Below, piece by piece: positions 41,482 through 50,450 of a stretch of DNA of 52,522 nucleotides. The notes under the pieces were generated by a model, which was given only the letters and a program-made list of their open reading frames with translations, had not been told where the DNA came from and made no database searches. The translations under genes and the position numbers were made by a program. Positions within the stretch are counted from its first letter, which is position 1; each line of letters starts with the position of its first letter. This DNA comes from Brasilonema bromeliae SPC951 (lineage in GTDB: Bacteria > Cyanobacteriota > Cyanobacteriia > Cyanobacteriales > Nostocaceae), in contig NZ_QMEB01000003.1 in assembly GCF_012912135.1 (NCBI RefSeq), positions 8,228 to 60,749 on the forward strand, written 5' to 3'.

Positions 41482-42978
41482 ATGATTTCCTGCCAACCCG
41501 ACTCTTTGGATGACTCTCAATTGCCCCCGAACTCAGCCAACGACCATGAAAATCGTCCAGATAAGCCAGAAGAAGCTTGCGGTGTTTTTGGTGTTTATGC
41601 ACCAGGAGAAGACGTTGCCAAACTAACGTACTTTGGATTGTACGCCCTCCAGCACCGGGGTCAAGAATCGGCTGGTATTGCCACATTTGAGGGTGAACAA
41701 GTCAACTTACACAAAGACATGGGGTTGGTGTCCCAAGTCTTTAATGAATCTACCTTGCGAAATTTGCCTGGAACTTTAGCTGTTGGTCACACTCGTTATT
41801 CAACCACTGGTTCTAGCCGCAAAGTGAATGCTCAACCTGCTGTTGTCGAAACTCGCTTGGGTTCTGTCGCGCTGGCACATAATGGTAATTTAGTCAATAC
41901 AGTGGCGCTACGCGAGGAGTTGTTGAAGAACAACTGCAACTTAGTTAGCAGCACTGACTCAGAAATGATTGCTTTTGCCATTGCTGAAGAAATCAACGCT
42001 GGTGCAGATTGGCAAGAGGGCTGCATGCGGGCTTTTCACCGTTGTCAGGGAGCTTTTAGTTTAGTTATTGGTACATCAAAGGGTATTATGGGGGTTCGCG
42101 ACCCCAATGGCATTCGTCCCCTTGTGATTGGTACCTTGGGTGATAATCCAGTTCGCTATGTTCTCTCCTCTGAAACTTGTGGTTTAGACATCATTGGTGC
42201 GCAATACCTGCGAGATGTGGAACCAGGTGAGCTAGTTTGGATTACTGAAGAGGGTTTAACTTCCTTTCAATGGAGTCAAAAGTCCAAGAGAAAGCTGTGC
42301 ATTTTTGAGATGATTTACTTTGCTCGTCCTGATAGCGTCATGCATGACGAGAGTTTGTACAGCTATCGGATGCGTATAGGACGGCGACTGGCTAAAGAAT
42401 CTCCAGCTGATGCTGATTTGGTGATTGGTGTCCCTGATTCTGGAATTCCCGCTGCTATAGGCTACTCTCAAGCTTCTGGCATTCCTTATGCTGAAGGATT
42501 GATTAAGAATCGTTACGTTGGACGTACTTTTATCCAGCCGACACAGAGTATGCGAGAGTCGGGTATCCGCATGAAACTCAACCCCCTCAAAGATGTGTTA
42601 TTTGGTAAACGAGTCATTATTGTAGATGATTCCATTGTGCGGGGAACTACTAGCCGTAAGTTAGTTAAAACCTTGCGTGAAGCAGGTGCACTGGAAGTGC
42701 ATATGCGAATTTCTTCTCCACCAGTGACTCACCCCTGCTTTTATGGTATTGATACTGATACCCAAGACCAACTCATTGCTGCTACCAGTTCAGTAGAAGA
42801 TATTGCCAAGTTACTAGAAGTAGATAGTCTGGCCTATCTCACCAGAGAAGGAATGCTACAGTCAACACGAGAAGATCCAGAAAGCTTCTGTTCCGCTTGC
42901 TTCACAGGAGACTATCCAGTTTCTGTCCCTGAGCAAGTGAAGCGTTCTAAATTGATATTGGAGAAAGTATCTGTTTAG
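41482..42978 (+). CDS. purF: Amidophosphoribosyltransferase PurF
   Basis: PurF catalyses the first committed step of purine synthesis: glutamine plus PRPP to phosphoribosylamine. The ATG at 41482 is chosen because CAGGAG (41466-41471) lies 10 bases upstream; a TTG at 41446 would add 12 residues. The product has 498 residues with a 32-residue propeptide before the catalytic Cys33 in EEACGVFGVYAP, to be exposed by processing. The Ntn-type glutaminase (YFGLYALQHRGQESAGIA, HNGNLVNT) is followed by the PRPP-binding loop VIIVDDSIVRGTTS. C-terminal cysteines (CSACFTGDYP and an upstream Cys) fit the Fe-S ligands of Bacillus-type PurF. It is co-directional with purL. Confidence 0.96.
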   Translation: MISCQPDSLDDSQLPPNSANDHENRPDKPEEACGVFGVYAPGEDVAKLTYFGLYALQHRGQESAGIATFEGEQVNLHKDMGLVSQVFNESTLRNLPGTLAVGHTRYSTTGSSRKVNAQPAVVETRLGSVALAHNGNLVNTVALREELLKNNCNLVSSTDSEMIAFAIAEEINAGADWQEGCMRAFHRCQGAFSLVIGTSKGIMGVRDPNGIRPLVIGTLGDNPVRYVLSSETCGLDIIGAQYLRDVEPGELVWITEEGLTSFQWSQKSKRKLCIFEMIYFARPDSVMHDESLYSYRMRIGRRLAKESPADADLVIGVPDSGIPAAIGYSQASGIPYAEGLIKNRYVGRTFIQPTQSMRESGIRMKLNPLKDVLFGKRVIIVDDSIVRGTTSRKLVKTLREAGALEVHMRISSPPVTHPCFYGIDTDTQDQLIAATSSVEDIAKLLEVDSLAYLTREGMLQSTREDPESFCSACFTGDYPVSVPEQVKRSKLILEKVSV

Positions 42979-42993
42979 GCATTTTAGATTTTG

Positions 42994-43020
42994 AACCGCA
43001 GAGAAATTTTATCTGCGGTT
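42994..43020. terminator. Shared terminator hairpin of purF and the convergent small gene
   Basis: A perfect 9-bp stem AACCGCAGA (42994-43002) / TCTGCGGTT (43012-43020) lies between two convergent stop codons and touches the stop of the minus-strand gene at 43020. It can serve both directions. Confidence 0.7.
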
Positions 43021-43301
43021 TAGCTTTGTTGCAAAAATTCAATTTTTGGTAATAATGGGTCAGAAACAATACCCACGCCACTAAAACCCCAACGTTTGAG
43101 CAAACCTCCTACTTGAGAACCAGGAACAAACTCTACAGCAAAGCGGTTTGCCACCTCACCAGCATGAGTATTGAGGTAGCTGAGGGCATCAAAATGTTCG
43201 CGAAACAACAGTAAATAACCATTAGCTTCGGCGTTGGGACGAGCGGTAAGATAATCACCGTTAGCTTTCGACCGTACAAGATAATAGACTTCAGAAAACA
43301 T
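43020..43301 (-). CDS. Conserved hypothetical small protein
   Basis: The 93-residue product begins MFSEVYYLVRSKANGDYLTAR and contains YLLLFREHFDALSYLNTHAG and RFAVEFVPGSQVGGLLKRWGF. It looks like a compact alpha/beta soluble domain with no catalytic motif, signal peptide or membrane segment. I do not recognise a named family, although the clean start, plausible composition and isolated position between a permease and purF support a real gene. It lies 96 bases after the permease on the same strand, separated by a 32-bp palindrome, and ends in the hairpin shared with purF. Confidence 0.75.
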   Translation of the reverse strand: MFSEVYYLVRSKANGDYLTARPNAEANGYLLLFREHFDALSYLNTHAGEVANRFAVEFVPGSQVGGLLKRWGFSGVGIVSDPLLPKIEFLQQS

Positions 43302-43321
43302 AGTTATCAGTTATTAGTCAC

Positions 43322-43353
43322 TAGTCATTAGTCATAGCTATGACTAATGACTA
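43322..43353. repeat. 32-bp perfect palindrome built from TAGTCAT heptamers
   Basis: 43322-43353 reads identically on both strands, centred on TAGCTA, from heptamer TAGTCAT units. It sits between the permease and the small gene and could fold as a hairpin that attenuates or ends the permease transcript. A further heptamer run precedes it (43305-43321). Confidence 0.85.
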
Positions 43354-43397
43354 AGGACAGTGAATACGAGTGTACCGTCGCTTGAATTTAAAATGAG

Positions 43398-44444
43398 TTA
43401 ATTGAGATTTTCTAAGCGAATGCGAGGATCACTCGCCTTGAGTAGCAAATCCGCAATCAAATTACCAACACTGAGCAACACAGCGCTCATAACCAAACTT
43501 GCCATCACCAAATACAAATCTTGAGCCTGCACCGCTTGTAAAGTCAACCTTCCTAAACCAGGCCAATTGAAGAAAAATTCCGCAATAAATGCACCACCCA
43601 ATAAACTTGCTAACTCGAAACCTAATAAAGTAATCAAGGGGTTGATTGCATTACGCAGAGCATGAACATAGATAACACGGTTTTCTGGCAGTCCTTTGGC
43701 ACGAGCTGTTTGAATGTAATCTTGACGCAGGACATCCAATAATTCACCACGAGTAATACGCTGTAAGCCAGCAAAGCTGGTGACACTTAAAGCAATAGTG
43801 GGTAAAATCATGTGCCAGCCAATATCGAGAATTCGACCAAACCAGTTGAGTTCAGTGTGATTAATGCTAGTCATGTCACCCACTGGAAAGATTGGTGAGG
43901 CGTTTTGGGCAAAAATCAGCAACAATAGGGCGGTGATAAAACTGGGAAACCCTTGTCCAGCATAGCTAATTACCTGCAAAATCCGGTCAACCCACTGATT
44001 TTGTTTTACAGCTGCGACTATACCCAAAGGGATGGCGATCGCCCAAGTTACAATCAAAGAAGACACTGCCAACAACAAAGTGGCAGGTATCCGTTCCCAC
44101 AACAACGACGCCACCGACCGTTGATAAACAAAACTTGTGCCAAAATCCCCCTGTGTTATGATTCGCCACACCCAAAGTCCAAATTGCTCTGGCCAAGATT
44201 TATCCAGACCAAACTGTCGTCTGAGTTCCTCAATTCTTTCTGGGGAAATCTTTGGGTTTTGCCGTAGCGTATCTACATAATCCCCTGGAGCAAGTTGAAT
44301 AATGATAAACGACAACGCCGATGCTAAAAATAAAGTCAACAGCGCCTGCAATACCCGCTTGATGACATAAATAAAACTCTCACTGGTGACTAACTTCAAA
44401 AGCCAGTCACGACTTGCATCCAAGGAAATTCGTGTAGTAGTCAT
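43398..44444 (-). CDS. ABC transporter permease, DppB/OppB type
   Basis: This inner-membrane permease belongs to peptide/nickel/opine-type importers. The 348-residue product has one N-terminal membrane segment, then a block of five (about 130-330). The family pattern is clear: SALSFIIIQLAPGDYV, then ELRRQFGLDKSWPEQFGLWVWRIITQGDFGTSFVYQRSV, and the EAA-type loop RGELLDVLRQDYIQTARAKGLPENRVIYVHALRNAINPLITLLG. The start is ATG 44444. No binding protein, DppC partner or ATPase is adjacent, so the transporter's other parts are encoded elsewhere, a common arrangement in cyanobacteria. The substrate cannot be told. Heptamer repeats (GTCAAGG) fill the upstream region. Confidence 0.92.
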   Translation of the reverse strand: MTTTRISLDASRDWLLKLVTSESFIYVIKRVLQALLTLFLASALSFIIIQLAPGDYVDTLRQNPKISPERIEELRRQFGLDKSWPEQFGLWVWRIITQGDFGTSFVYQRSVASLLWERIPATLLLAVSSLIVTWAIAIPLGIVAAVKQNQWVDRILQVISYAGQGFPSFITALLLLIFAQNASPIFPVGDMTSINHTELNWFGRILDIGWHMILPTIALSVTSFAGLQRITRGELLDVLRQDYIQTARAKGLPENRVIYVHALRNAINPLITLLGFELASLLGGAFIAEFFFNWPGLGRLTLQAVQAQDLYLVMASLVMSAVLLSVGNLIADLLLKASDPRIRLENLN

Positions 44445-44445
44445 T

Positions 44446-44505
44446 AGTCAAGGGTCAAGGGTCAACAGTCAAGGGTCAAGAGTTAATAGTCAAAAATATT
44501 TTGGA
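44446..44505. repeat. Heptameric short tandem repeats (GTCAAGG type)
   Basis: A run of GTCAAGG/GTCAACA/GTCATTA heptamers lies between the permease start and apt. It is the STRR class typical of heterocystous cyanobacteria. Confidence 0.8.
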
Positions 44506-44634
44506 ATCTAGACTATTAACTTAGTAGTACATTAAGGCGGAAGTCATCTGTTTTGTTAGAAGGACACAAAAACTTTATGTGTTAAGTTTTGCGCCTTCAG
44601 CATAGCTCCCAATTGAGCCTCCTGCCTTCTTGTA

Positions 44635-45153
44635 CTAGTATTCTACAAGGGTGAGGATGGGCACATCTGGCAGATGTTTTCGTCCTTGTAAATCCTGTAG
44701 CTCGATGATAAACCCAAAACCTTCAAGTTTGCAGCCAATTTTTTCGACTAATTTTGCTGTTGCACCTGCAGTTCCACCAGTTGCGAGCAAGTCGTCTATA
44801 ATCAAAACTCGGCTTCCTGGATGCAAAGCGTCTTGGTGGACTTCTAAACCGTCAGTACCGTATTCCAGTGCGTACTCAATTGAGTGAACTGCTGCTGGTA
44901 ACTTACCAGGTTTACGGACAGGAATAAAGCCAGTTCCTAACTGATAAGCAAGCGGTGCGCCAACAATAAAGCCCCGTGACTCTATTCCCACCACGTATTC
45001 TGGTCTCAGTCCAGCATCTTTTACCTTGTGTGCAAACAGGTCAATCGTGTAGCGCAGTCCCTCTGGATCGCGCAGTAGCGTAGTGATATCGCGAAATAAA
45101 ATTCCCGGTTTAGGAAAATCAGGAATGTCACGAATCAGAGACTTTAAATTCAT
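44635..45153 (-). CDS. apt: Adenine phosphoribosyltransferase
   Basis: Apt salvages adenine with PRPP to AMP. The 172-residue product is full length: start [30 protein letters not shown], the [27 protein letters not shown] flexible-loop region and the PRPP motif [16 protein letters not shown] (about 115-130). All conserved positions are present. It is followed downstream by heptamer repeats and the permease on the same strand (190-base gap), which is too long to argue for an operon. It is divergent from the DUF3038 gene across a 389-base gap without recognisable features. Confidence 0.96.
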   Translation of the reverse strand: MNLKSLIRDIPDFPKPGILFRDITTLLRDPEGLRYTIDLFAHKVKDAGLRPEYVVGIESRGFIVGAPLAYQLGTGFIPVRKPGKLPAAVHSIEYALEYGTDGLEVHQDALHPGSRVLIIDDLLATGGTAGATAKLVEKIGCKLEGFGFIIELQDLQGRKHLPDVPILTLVEY

Positions 45154-45542
45154 AAAATAGAGAAAAAGTTTTAGTTCCAGCAGTACAACCTACAACCACT
45201 ATCGCCCGATTGCAAGCTCTCGGTTCAACAGGAGGTATGTACCGGAAAAATCGTACACTAAAATGTCATACGCTTGGTATGAGACCTCGAAAAAGTCTAT
45301 CCATTGACGATTATTGGAATCTACACCAAGCTAAGGATATAACGATATTAACGAGTGAGCTAAGAAAACTTAAAGTTTATAAACTTTAATCAAAAGCAAT
45401 GCGGAAACCTTTGTGTCAAAAGAGTAAGTAATGTATGTATCAGGCAAACTTGCTAATAATGCGATCAGTCTGATTTTTTTGATTGGTCATCTATTTTAAA
45501 TTAGTTTTACTCAGTTTGTTGCAACCGTTAATGGTATCTATA
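45154..45542. other. Divergent gap between apt and the DUF3038 gene
   Basis: There is no gene and there are no dispersed modules. The region is AT-rich, particularly 45330-45500, and holds the outward promoters of both neighbours. I could not assign an operator or terminator. Confidence 0.35.
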
Positions 45543-46169
45543 ATGAATATTTCTGCTAGTATCACACCAATTAACAGTCCAACTCCCCAGTCTGTGCCGA
45601 TGATTCTGGACTCTTTACCCGAACCTGTGGTTGAAGGACAGGGATGTCCCCGTAGAGCTCGGTTGCAAATAGATCTTATACTACTGGCAATTGAAGCTTT
45701 AGAGCTTGGTGGCTCTGAAGCTATTTTGGCATTTGCTGAAGAGTTGGATCTTAAAGGAATTGTTAAAAACCGAGTCAATTTATGGCGAATGCGTAGCACC
45801 AACCCCATGCGACGAGCACACATCCGCCGTCCTCTGTCTATCATGGAAGCCAAAGCTTTGGTGGTCATTGGTTGCTACATTGCGCGACGGTTAACTGTTG
45901 TCATTCGCCAGTTGCTGGCGATACATCAACAAATGGTTGAAAAACAGCTTCCACTGGAACAGAATTTACGTCTATCTAACTATCTAGAGCGCTTTAGAAG
46001 CCACTTTAAGAGCCGAATGAATTCTCGACGTTCTGGTGTTTTAGCCTTAAATTCCGATGAAAAATTAGATGAGCTAGCTATAAGTTTGTTGGAACAATTA
46101 TTATTTTGTACTGGTACAGCTGGAATGCAGCGATTCTGGATTAGTCTTTTTGATGGTGAGGTGGAATGA
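45543..46169 (+). CDS. DUF3038 family protein
   Basis: This cyanobacteria-restricted family has no known function. ATG 45543 is used (MNISASITPINSPT, 208 residues); in-frame ATG 45531 and TTG 45483 are alternatives, none with a clear Shine-Dalgarno. After a Pro-rich N-terminus the protein is mostly helical: RARLQIDLILLAIEALELGGSEAILAFAEEL, then SIMEAKALVVIGCYIARRLTVVIRQLL, and a basic stretch LERFRSHFKSRMNSRR. There is no signal peptide or membrane segment. Its stop overlaps the start of the DUF4335 gene by four bases (ATGA), so translation is coupled and the two products very likely work together. The pairing of these two families is one I recall from other cyanobacteria. Confidence 0.8.
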   Translation: MNISASITPINSPTPQSVPMILDSLPEPVVEGQGCPRRARLQIDLILLAIEALELGGSEAILAFAEELDLKGIVKNRVNLWRMRSTNPMRRAHIRRPLSIMEAKALVVIGCYIARRLTVVIRQLLAIHQQMVEKQLPLEQNLRLSNYLERFRSHFKSRMNSRRSGVLALNSDEKLDELAISLLEQLLFCTGTAGMQRFWISLFDGEVE

Positions 46170-47656
46170 ATATTCAACGTAAGTATAGTTTACCTAATTG
46201 CACACTACTGCTAGAGGGTTTAAGTGATGCCTCAAGAGCGGCACATTTTCAGGAACTGCGCCCAGAATTATCTATATTGGTAAATGCAGAATGCTATCTA
46301 TCTGGCTACACTAGACCACTGAGTGGAGGGCGAGAATTTTTTGAAAGTTTGGTTAGGGGAGTCAGTGCATATGCCCAGGAATTTCTGAGTAGTGTGCCAC
46401 ATGCCGAAGCGCATAACTCTGAGTCTGAGTTAGTGCAGTTCCAAAAAATTGGCAATAACCAACATAGATTAATTGTGCATTCCGATGCAGCAGATGAAAT
46501 GGAGTCTTACTCCAACAATGGAAACCGGCGAATACAAGTCGATTTGAACACGGTGCAGTTTTTCGATTTAGTGGAAGCAATAGACCAGTTTTTCGCAGAC
46601 AGCCAAACTTTACCAGAATTAACATTACAATTACAACCAGTTGCCAGACGTCATGGCGGTGTCAGTCAAGCTGTGATCAAGCAGGCAGTGCCTGCGAGTG
46701 TGGGAGTGACGAGTTTGGCAGCAGCAGCAGTTGCTTTTACCATGATTCCAACTCCGCAAGTTCGTTCGCCGCAACTGAACACACAGCAAGATGTCAATAG
46801 AACTACTAATGTTAATAGTCCTGCAACAGCATCTATCACTCCTACTCCAACTGCTAATGAACAGATAGCCGCAAATCCTAGATTCACACCCACAACAGCT
46901 TCTTCCTCAGTAGTATTAAATTCTACTGCAGCAACTCCCACACCGGGTGCAGCGCCTGTTGTCAAGGATTTAGAAGTACTTTTAAATACATCTGGAGAAA
47001 TTACCGAAGCATCTCAACTGCGTGCCTTGAACCGTGAATTATATAACCAAATTAATCCACGTTGGGCAAAGCGCTCAGGACTGAATGAGGATTTAGTCTT
47101 TCGTGTGGGAGTGGGTGCAGATGGTGGAATTGTTGGATACAAAGCAGTCAATAAGCAAGCAAATGATGCAGTGGAGAACACTCCTTTAGCAAACCTACTT
47201 TCTAATCCGGCAAACCGCACTTCTAGTGGTAATGAAGCGATCGCCCAATATAGAGTAGTCTTTACAAAAGCAGGCGTGCTACAGGTTAGCCCTTGGCGGG
47301 GATACACCAAGACACCAGATGTTGTTGGTACAAAAATTACAGACCCCAACGCAGTTAAGGATTTGAACCAAAAGCTTTATAACACTATCCGTCAAAATTG
47401 GAGTACTTCTTCTGCCTTTGCACGAGATTTGAGATACCGAGTAGCGGTTACTAAAGATGGCGTTATTGCTGACTACGAACCACTCAACCAACCAGCCGTT
47501 GACTATTATCGGGCAACACCCCTTCCTAAGATGTTTCAAGATGTCTACGGCTCAAACTTGGCTCCTCCAAATAATAAAGAACCTCTAGCACATTACCAGG
47601 TGATGTTTAAGCCTGACGGTAGCCTGGAGGTTCTTCCTTGGCGAGGATATCGGTAG
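46166..47656 (+). CDS. DUF4335 family protein
   Basis: This is a second cyanobacteria-only protein of unknown function, 496 residues. The N-terminal domain (about 1-150) begins MNIQRKYSLPNCTLLLEGLSD and has the phrase LSGGREFFESLVRGVSAYAQEFLSS. One short hydrophobic segment (about 175-195) follows, then a Thr/Ala/Pro/Asn-rich linker (about 200-265). The C-terminal half carries two tandem copies of a domain of about 110 residues (about 268-385 and 390-496), each with LN..LYN.I, YRV.V..DG.I..Y, ...AHYQV.F...G.L.V.PWRGY. It overlaps the DUF3038 gene by ATGA. A membrane-spanning protein with the repeats outside the cytoplasm is plausible. Confidence 0.8.
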   Translation: MNIQRKYSLPNCTLLLEGLSDASRAAHFQELRPELSILVNAECYLSGYTRPLSGGREFFESLVRGVSAYAQEFLSSVPHAEAHNSESELVQFQKIGNNQHRLIVHSDAADEMESYSNNGNRRIQVDLNTVQFFDLVEAIDQFFADSQTLPELTLQLQPVARRHGGVSQAVIKQAVPASVGVTSLAAAAVAFTMIPTPQVRSPQLNTQQDVNRTTNVNSPATASITPTPTANEQIAANPRFTPTTASSSVVLNSTAATPTPGAAPVVKDLEVLLNTSGEITEASQLRALNRELYNQINPRWAKRSGLNEDLVFRVGVGADGGIVGYKAVNKQANDAVENTPLANLLSNPANRTSSGNEAIAQYRVVFTKAGVLQVSPWRGYTKTPDVVGTKITDPNAVKDLNQKLYNTIRQNWSTSSAFARDLRYRVAVTKDGVIADYEPLNQPAVDYYRATPLPKMFQDVYGSNLAPPNNKEPLAHYQVMFKPDGSLEVLPWRGYR

Positions 47657-47730
47657 ATTGTTATTAGGAGTCAGGAACGAGGAAATAATTTTCTCTCCAA
47701 AGATTGGTAAATTCTCTGTTCTGACTCCAT

Positions 47731-50001
47731 TTATTTTGTAATTTTGCCCATGTAATTTCCCCATAACTCAGCAGCTTGAGCGCTACTGCCAGATGTGGGG
47801 GCATTATTGTCGTTGCCCAACCAAATACCAGTTGCTAGCCGCCGACTAGGAATAAAGCCAATAAACCACAAGTCAACGTTTTTATCTGTTGTACCAGTTT
47901 TACCTGCTTCCCCCAGTCCGATAGCAGCACTGCGTCCAGTACCGTTTGTAACAACACCGCGCAAAAGACGAATCATTGTATCAGCAATGTTGATTGGCAG
48001 TACTCGTTTGTTGGCTTCGGGATCTTGGTCGTAGGAGTACATCACACGGCAAGTTTTTAAGTCGTTTCGGTCGCGACAATCACTGCTATCTAGAATCCGA
48101 CTAATTGCATGTGGACGATTCCACACACCTCCATTACCAATAGCGGCAAATGCACCTGTCATTTCCATGACATTTACGACGCTTTGACCTAACACTAAAC
48201 CAGGAACTGGGTCTAGATCTGACTTCACTCCTAATCGTTTCGCCGTTGTCACGATTTTATCTAGCCCTACTTCTTTGGCAATCCTCAATGCAACAGGGTT
48301 TTCAGATAATGCTAGCCCTGTGGCGAGATCCAAGCTACCTGCGCTTGTACGACATGGTTTGTAGGTAAAGCCTTTCCAACGAAAAGGGGAGCAGGAATAT
48401 GAATTTCCAGGTGAAATGCCTTGCTCAATAGCAGTTGTGTAGGTAAAAACTTTGAAGGTGGAACCTGGTTGTCTTTTTGCCTGAACCGCACGATTAAACT
48501 GGCTTGATTTATAATCCTTGCCTCCGATCATTGCAAGAATAGCTCCATTGCTGGAATCAAGTGTCAGCATTGCTCCTTGGGAAAAACCAAAAGATGAGCC
48601 TGCGTTGCTAATATGTTTACGCAATGCTTCTTCCGCTTGTTTTTGAATTGCTGGATCTAGCTGAGTTTCAATAATAAAGTTCCCTTCTGTTGCCAGTTCT
48701 TTTCCCAAAATGGCTTCTAGTTCTTGAAACACATAACTGTAAAAATAAGGAGCAGTCGTTTTTAACTGTTGGTCGCAAACTTTGGAGCTGATTTCAATGG
48801 GCGATCGCCTCGCTCGGTTATACTCATCTTGTTTGATTTTGCCCATCTCTAGCATCCGCTTCAATACACGATTGCGGTACTCAATGGTTGTGAGCTTATT
48901 CTGGCTATCTCGTCCACAAAAATCGAAGCCGTTAGGAGCAGGTAAAATTGCCACCAGCGTTGCTGCCTCTGACAGAGTTAACTCTTTTGCTGACTTGTCA
49001 AAGTAATATCGAGAAGCATCCTCGAAACCAGAGGTATCTGCTCCTAAGAAAACCCGATTTAAATAAGTAAGTAAAACATAATCTTTGCTGTAAAACGTTT
49101 CTAATTTCAGGGCGACAACCGCTTCTCGGAATTTACGACCAAAAGAATCCTGTCTGCCAACATAATCGCGGAACAAACTCCTCGCAACTTGCTGGGTAAC
49201 TGTACTAGCTCCTTGCTGAATATCACCGCTCTTGCTATTTATCAATACGGCTCGTAAAATCCCTAGCGGGTCAACTCCAAAGTGCCAGTAATAACGGCTA
49301 TCTTCAGAAGCAACGACTGCGGTGGGCAAGAAAGGACCAAAGTCCTTCAACTGCTTCATGTCTATATGAGAAGTCGTCCGAGGCTCACGTAACTTGGTGA
49401 CTCCATCACGAGCGTAAACAACCACTGGTGCTCGCGTCGCTCCAGGTAAAGGTTTGACAGAAACTTTCAGCGATTCTACGCCAATAACCAGAGCCATGAG
49501 AGCGGTGGCTCCACCCACCCCGTAAGCTGCCCAAGTTGCTACTCTGAGATACCAAGGAGGTGGATCGATGTATTGCAGTCTGACTGAGGCGGCGAGTTCT
49601 GGAGGTCCGAGAGTGAGAATATCGCCGTGACGTAACTCTAAAGAATTGACGCGACGCTTACCCCGATAAATGCCATTTGTGGAGTTTTCATCTTTAATGA
49701 CGAAAACAGATTCTCTTTTCGCAGAATCTCGTGAAAGAGACAGGTGAATTTGGCTGACAACTGGGTTACGGACAACAATATCGCAGGATTTGGAACTGCG
49801 ACCTAGCATGTAGCGATCGCCCAACAACGGATACACCTCCGCCTTATCCGCCCCTGCATCCTGCACCAATAGCTCTGGTACCTTGGCGTTTGGTTTGAGT
49901 GCTAGTTTCGAGAAATCGACTCTCGCTTGAATTGTTTGTACTGCTTGAGTTATTTGACCAAGCAAAGTTTGTGGCTTTTGAGGCGGTTGGGGGGAACTCA
50001 T
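47731..50001 (-). CDS. Class A penicillin-binding protein with FHA domain
   Basis: This bifunctional peptidoglycan synthase polymerises glycan strands and cross-links peptides. The 756-residue product has an N-terminal FHA phosphopeptide-binding domain (about 60-130: YMLGRSSKSCDIVV, SQIHLSLSR, DENSTNGIYRG), a membrane segment (about 154-176) and a GT51 transglycosylase (Glu233 in VVASEDSRYYWHFG, then GASTVTQQVARSLF). The transpeptidase has Ser514-x2-Lys517 in PGSTFKVF, Ser566-Glu-Asn568, and KTG at 701. All catalytic motifs are intact. The FHA domain suggests control by Ser/Thr kinases, which filamentous cyanobacteria have in abundance. The ATG start gives a cytoplasmic FHA end. A GGAGTCAG/CTGACTCC inverted pair lies just beyond the stop (about 47668-47728). 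Confidence 0.94.
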   Translation of the reverse strand: MSSPQPPQKPQTLLGQITQAVQTIQARVDFSKLALKPNAKVPELLVQDAGADKAEVYPLLGDRYMLGRSSKSCDIVVRNPVVSQIHLSLSRDSAKRESVFVIKDENSTNGIYRGKRRVNSLELRHGDILTLGPPELAASVRLQYIDPPPWYLRVATWAAYGVGGATALMALVIGVESLKVSVKPLPGATRAPVVVYARDGVTKLREPRTTSHIDMKQLKDFGPFLPTAVVASEDSRYYWHFGVDPLGILRAVLINSKSGDIQQGASTVTQQVARSLFRDYVGRQDSFGRKFREAVVALKLETFYSKDYVLLTYLNRVFLGADTSGFEDASRYYFDKSAKELTLSEAATLVAILPAPNGFDFCGRDSQNKLTTIEYRNRVLKRMLEMGKIKQDEYNRARRSPIEISSKVCDQQLKTTAPYFYSYVFQELEAILGKELATEGNFIIETQLDPAIQKQAEEALRKHISNAGSSFGFSQGAMLTLDSSNGAILAMIGGKDYKSSQFNRAVQAKRQPGSTFKVFTYTTAIEQGISPGNSYSCSPFRWKGFTYKPCRTSAGSLDLATGLALSENPVALRIAKEVGLDKIVTTAKRLGVKSDLDPVPGLVLGQSVVNVMEMTGAFAAIGNGGVWNRPHAISRILDSSDCRDRNDLKTCRVMYSYDQDPEANKRVLPINIADTMIRLLRGVVTNGTGRSAAIGLGEAGKTGTTDKNVDLWFIGFIPSRRLATGIWLGNDNNAPTSGSSAQAAELWGNYMGKITK

Positions 50002-50450
50002 CGGCTATTTACACCACATTTATTGGTAAGGAATCGGGCGCATTGCAATCTCGATGCTAGTATTCCACCATTGTAATCATAAGCCTACGAAGACGTTGGT
50101 GGCATGAAATGGTTCCCGATTCAATTTGATACTTCAAAAAAATATATACAATAACTAGACTTCTGTTGTTAATTTTGTCACATTTTTAATAGAATCGCAG
50201 GAATTTTCTTCTTGCTTTGTAGTGGTTATTTTGTCTACTTTACTCTGTTTCCCAAATGTGATGTTGAGACTTGCGATATAGACTTTTGTTACCAAACATT
50301 TTATAAAAGTAAATAGAAAAACCCTATTTTGTTAACATATAAGAATTTTAAAAGCAAGAATACATATCTTCTTTTAGGATGATTTTTTAAAAGCTCATAT
50401 TTTGGTTTAATGAGCGGAAGTACTCCGTTGAGGTGTTGAGGTTAAGTAAT
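50002..50450. other. Divergent AT-rich gap between the PBP and small secreted protein genes
   Basis: The gap is gene-free and free of dispersed repeats. 50140-50420 is strongly AT-rich. GAGGT at 50439-50443 is a plausible ribosome site for the ATG at 50451. No operator was recognised. Confidence 0.4.
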
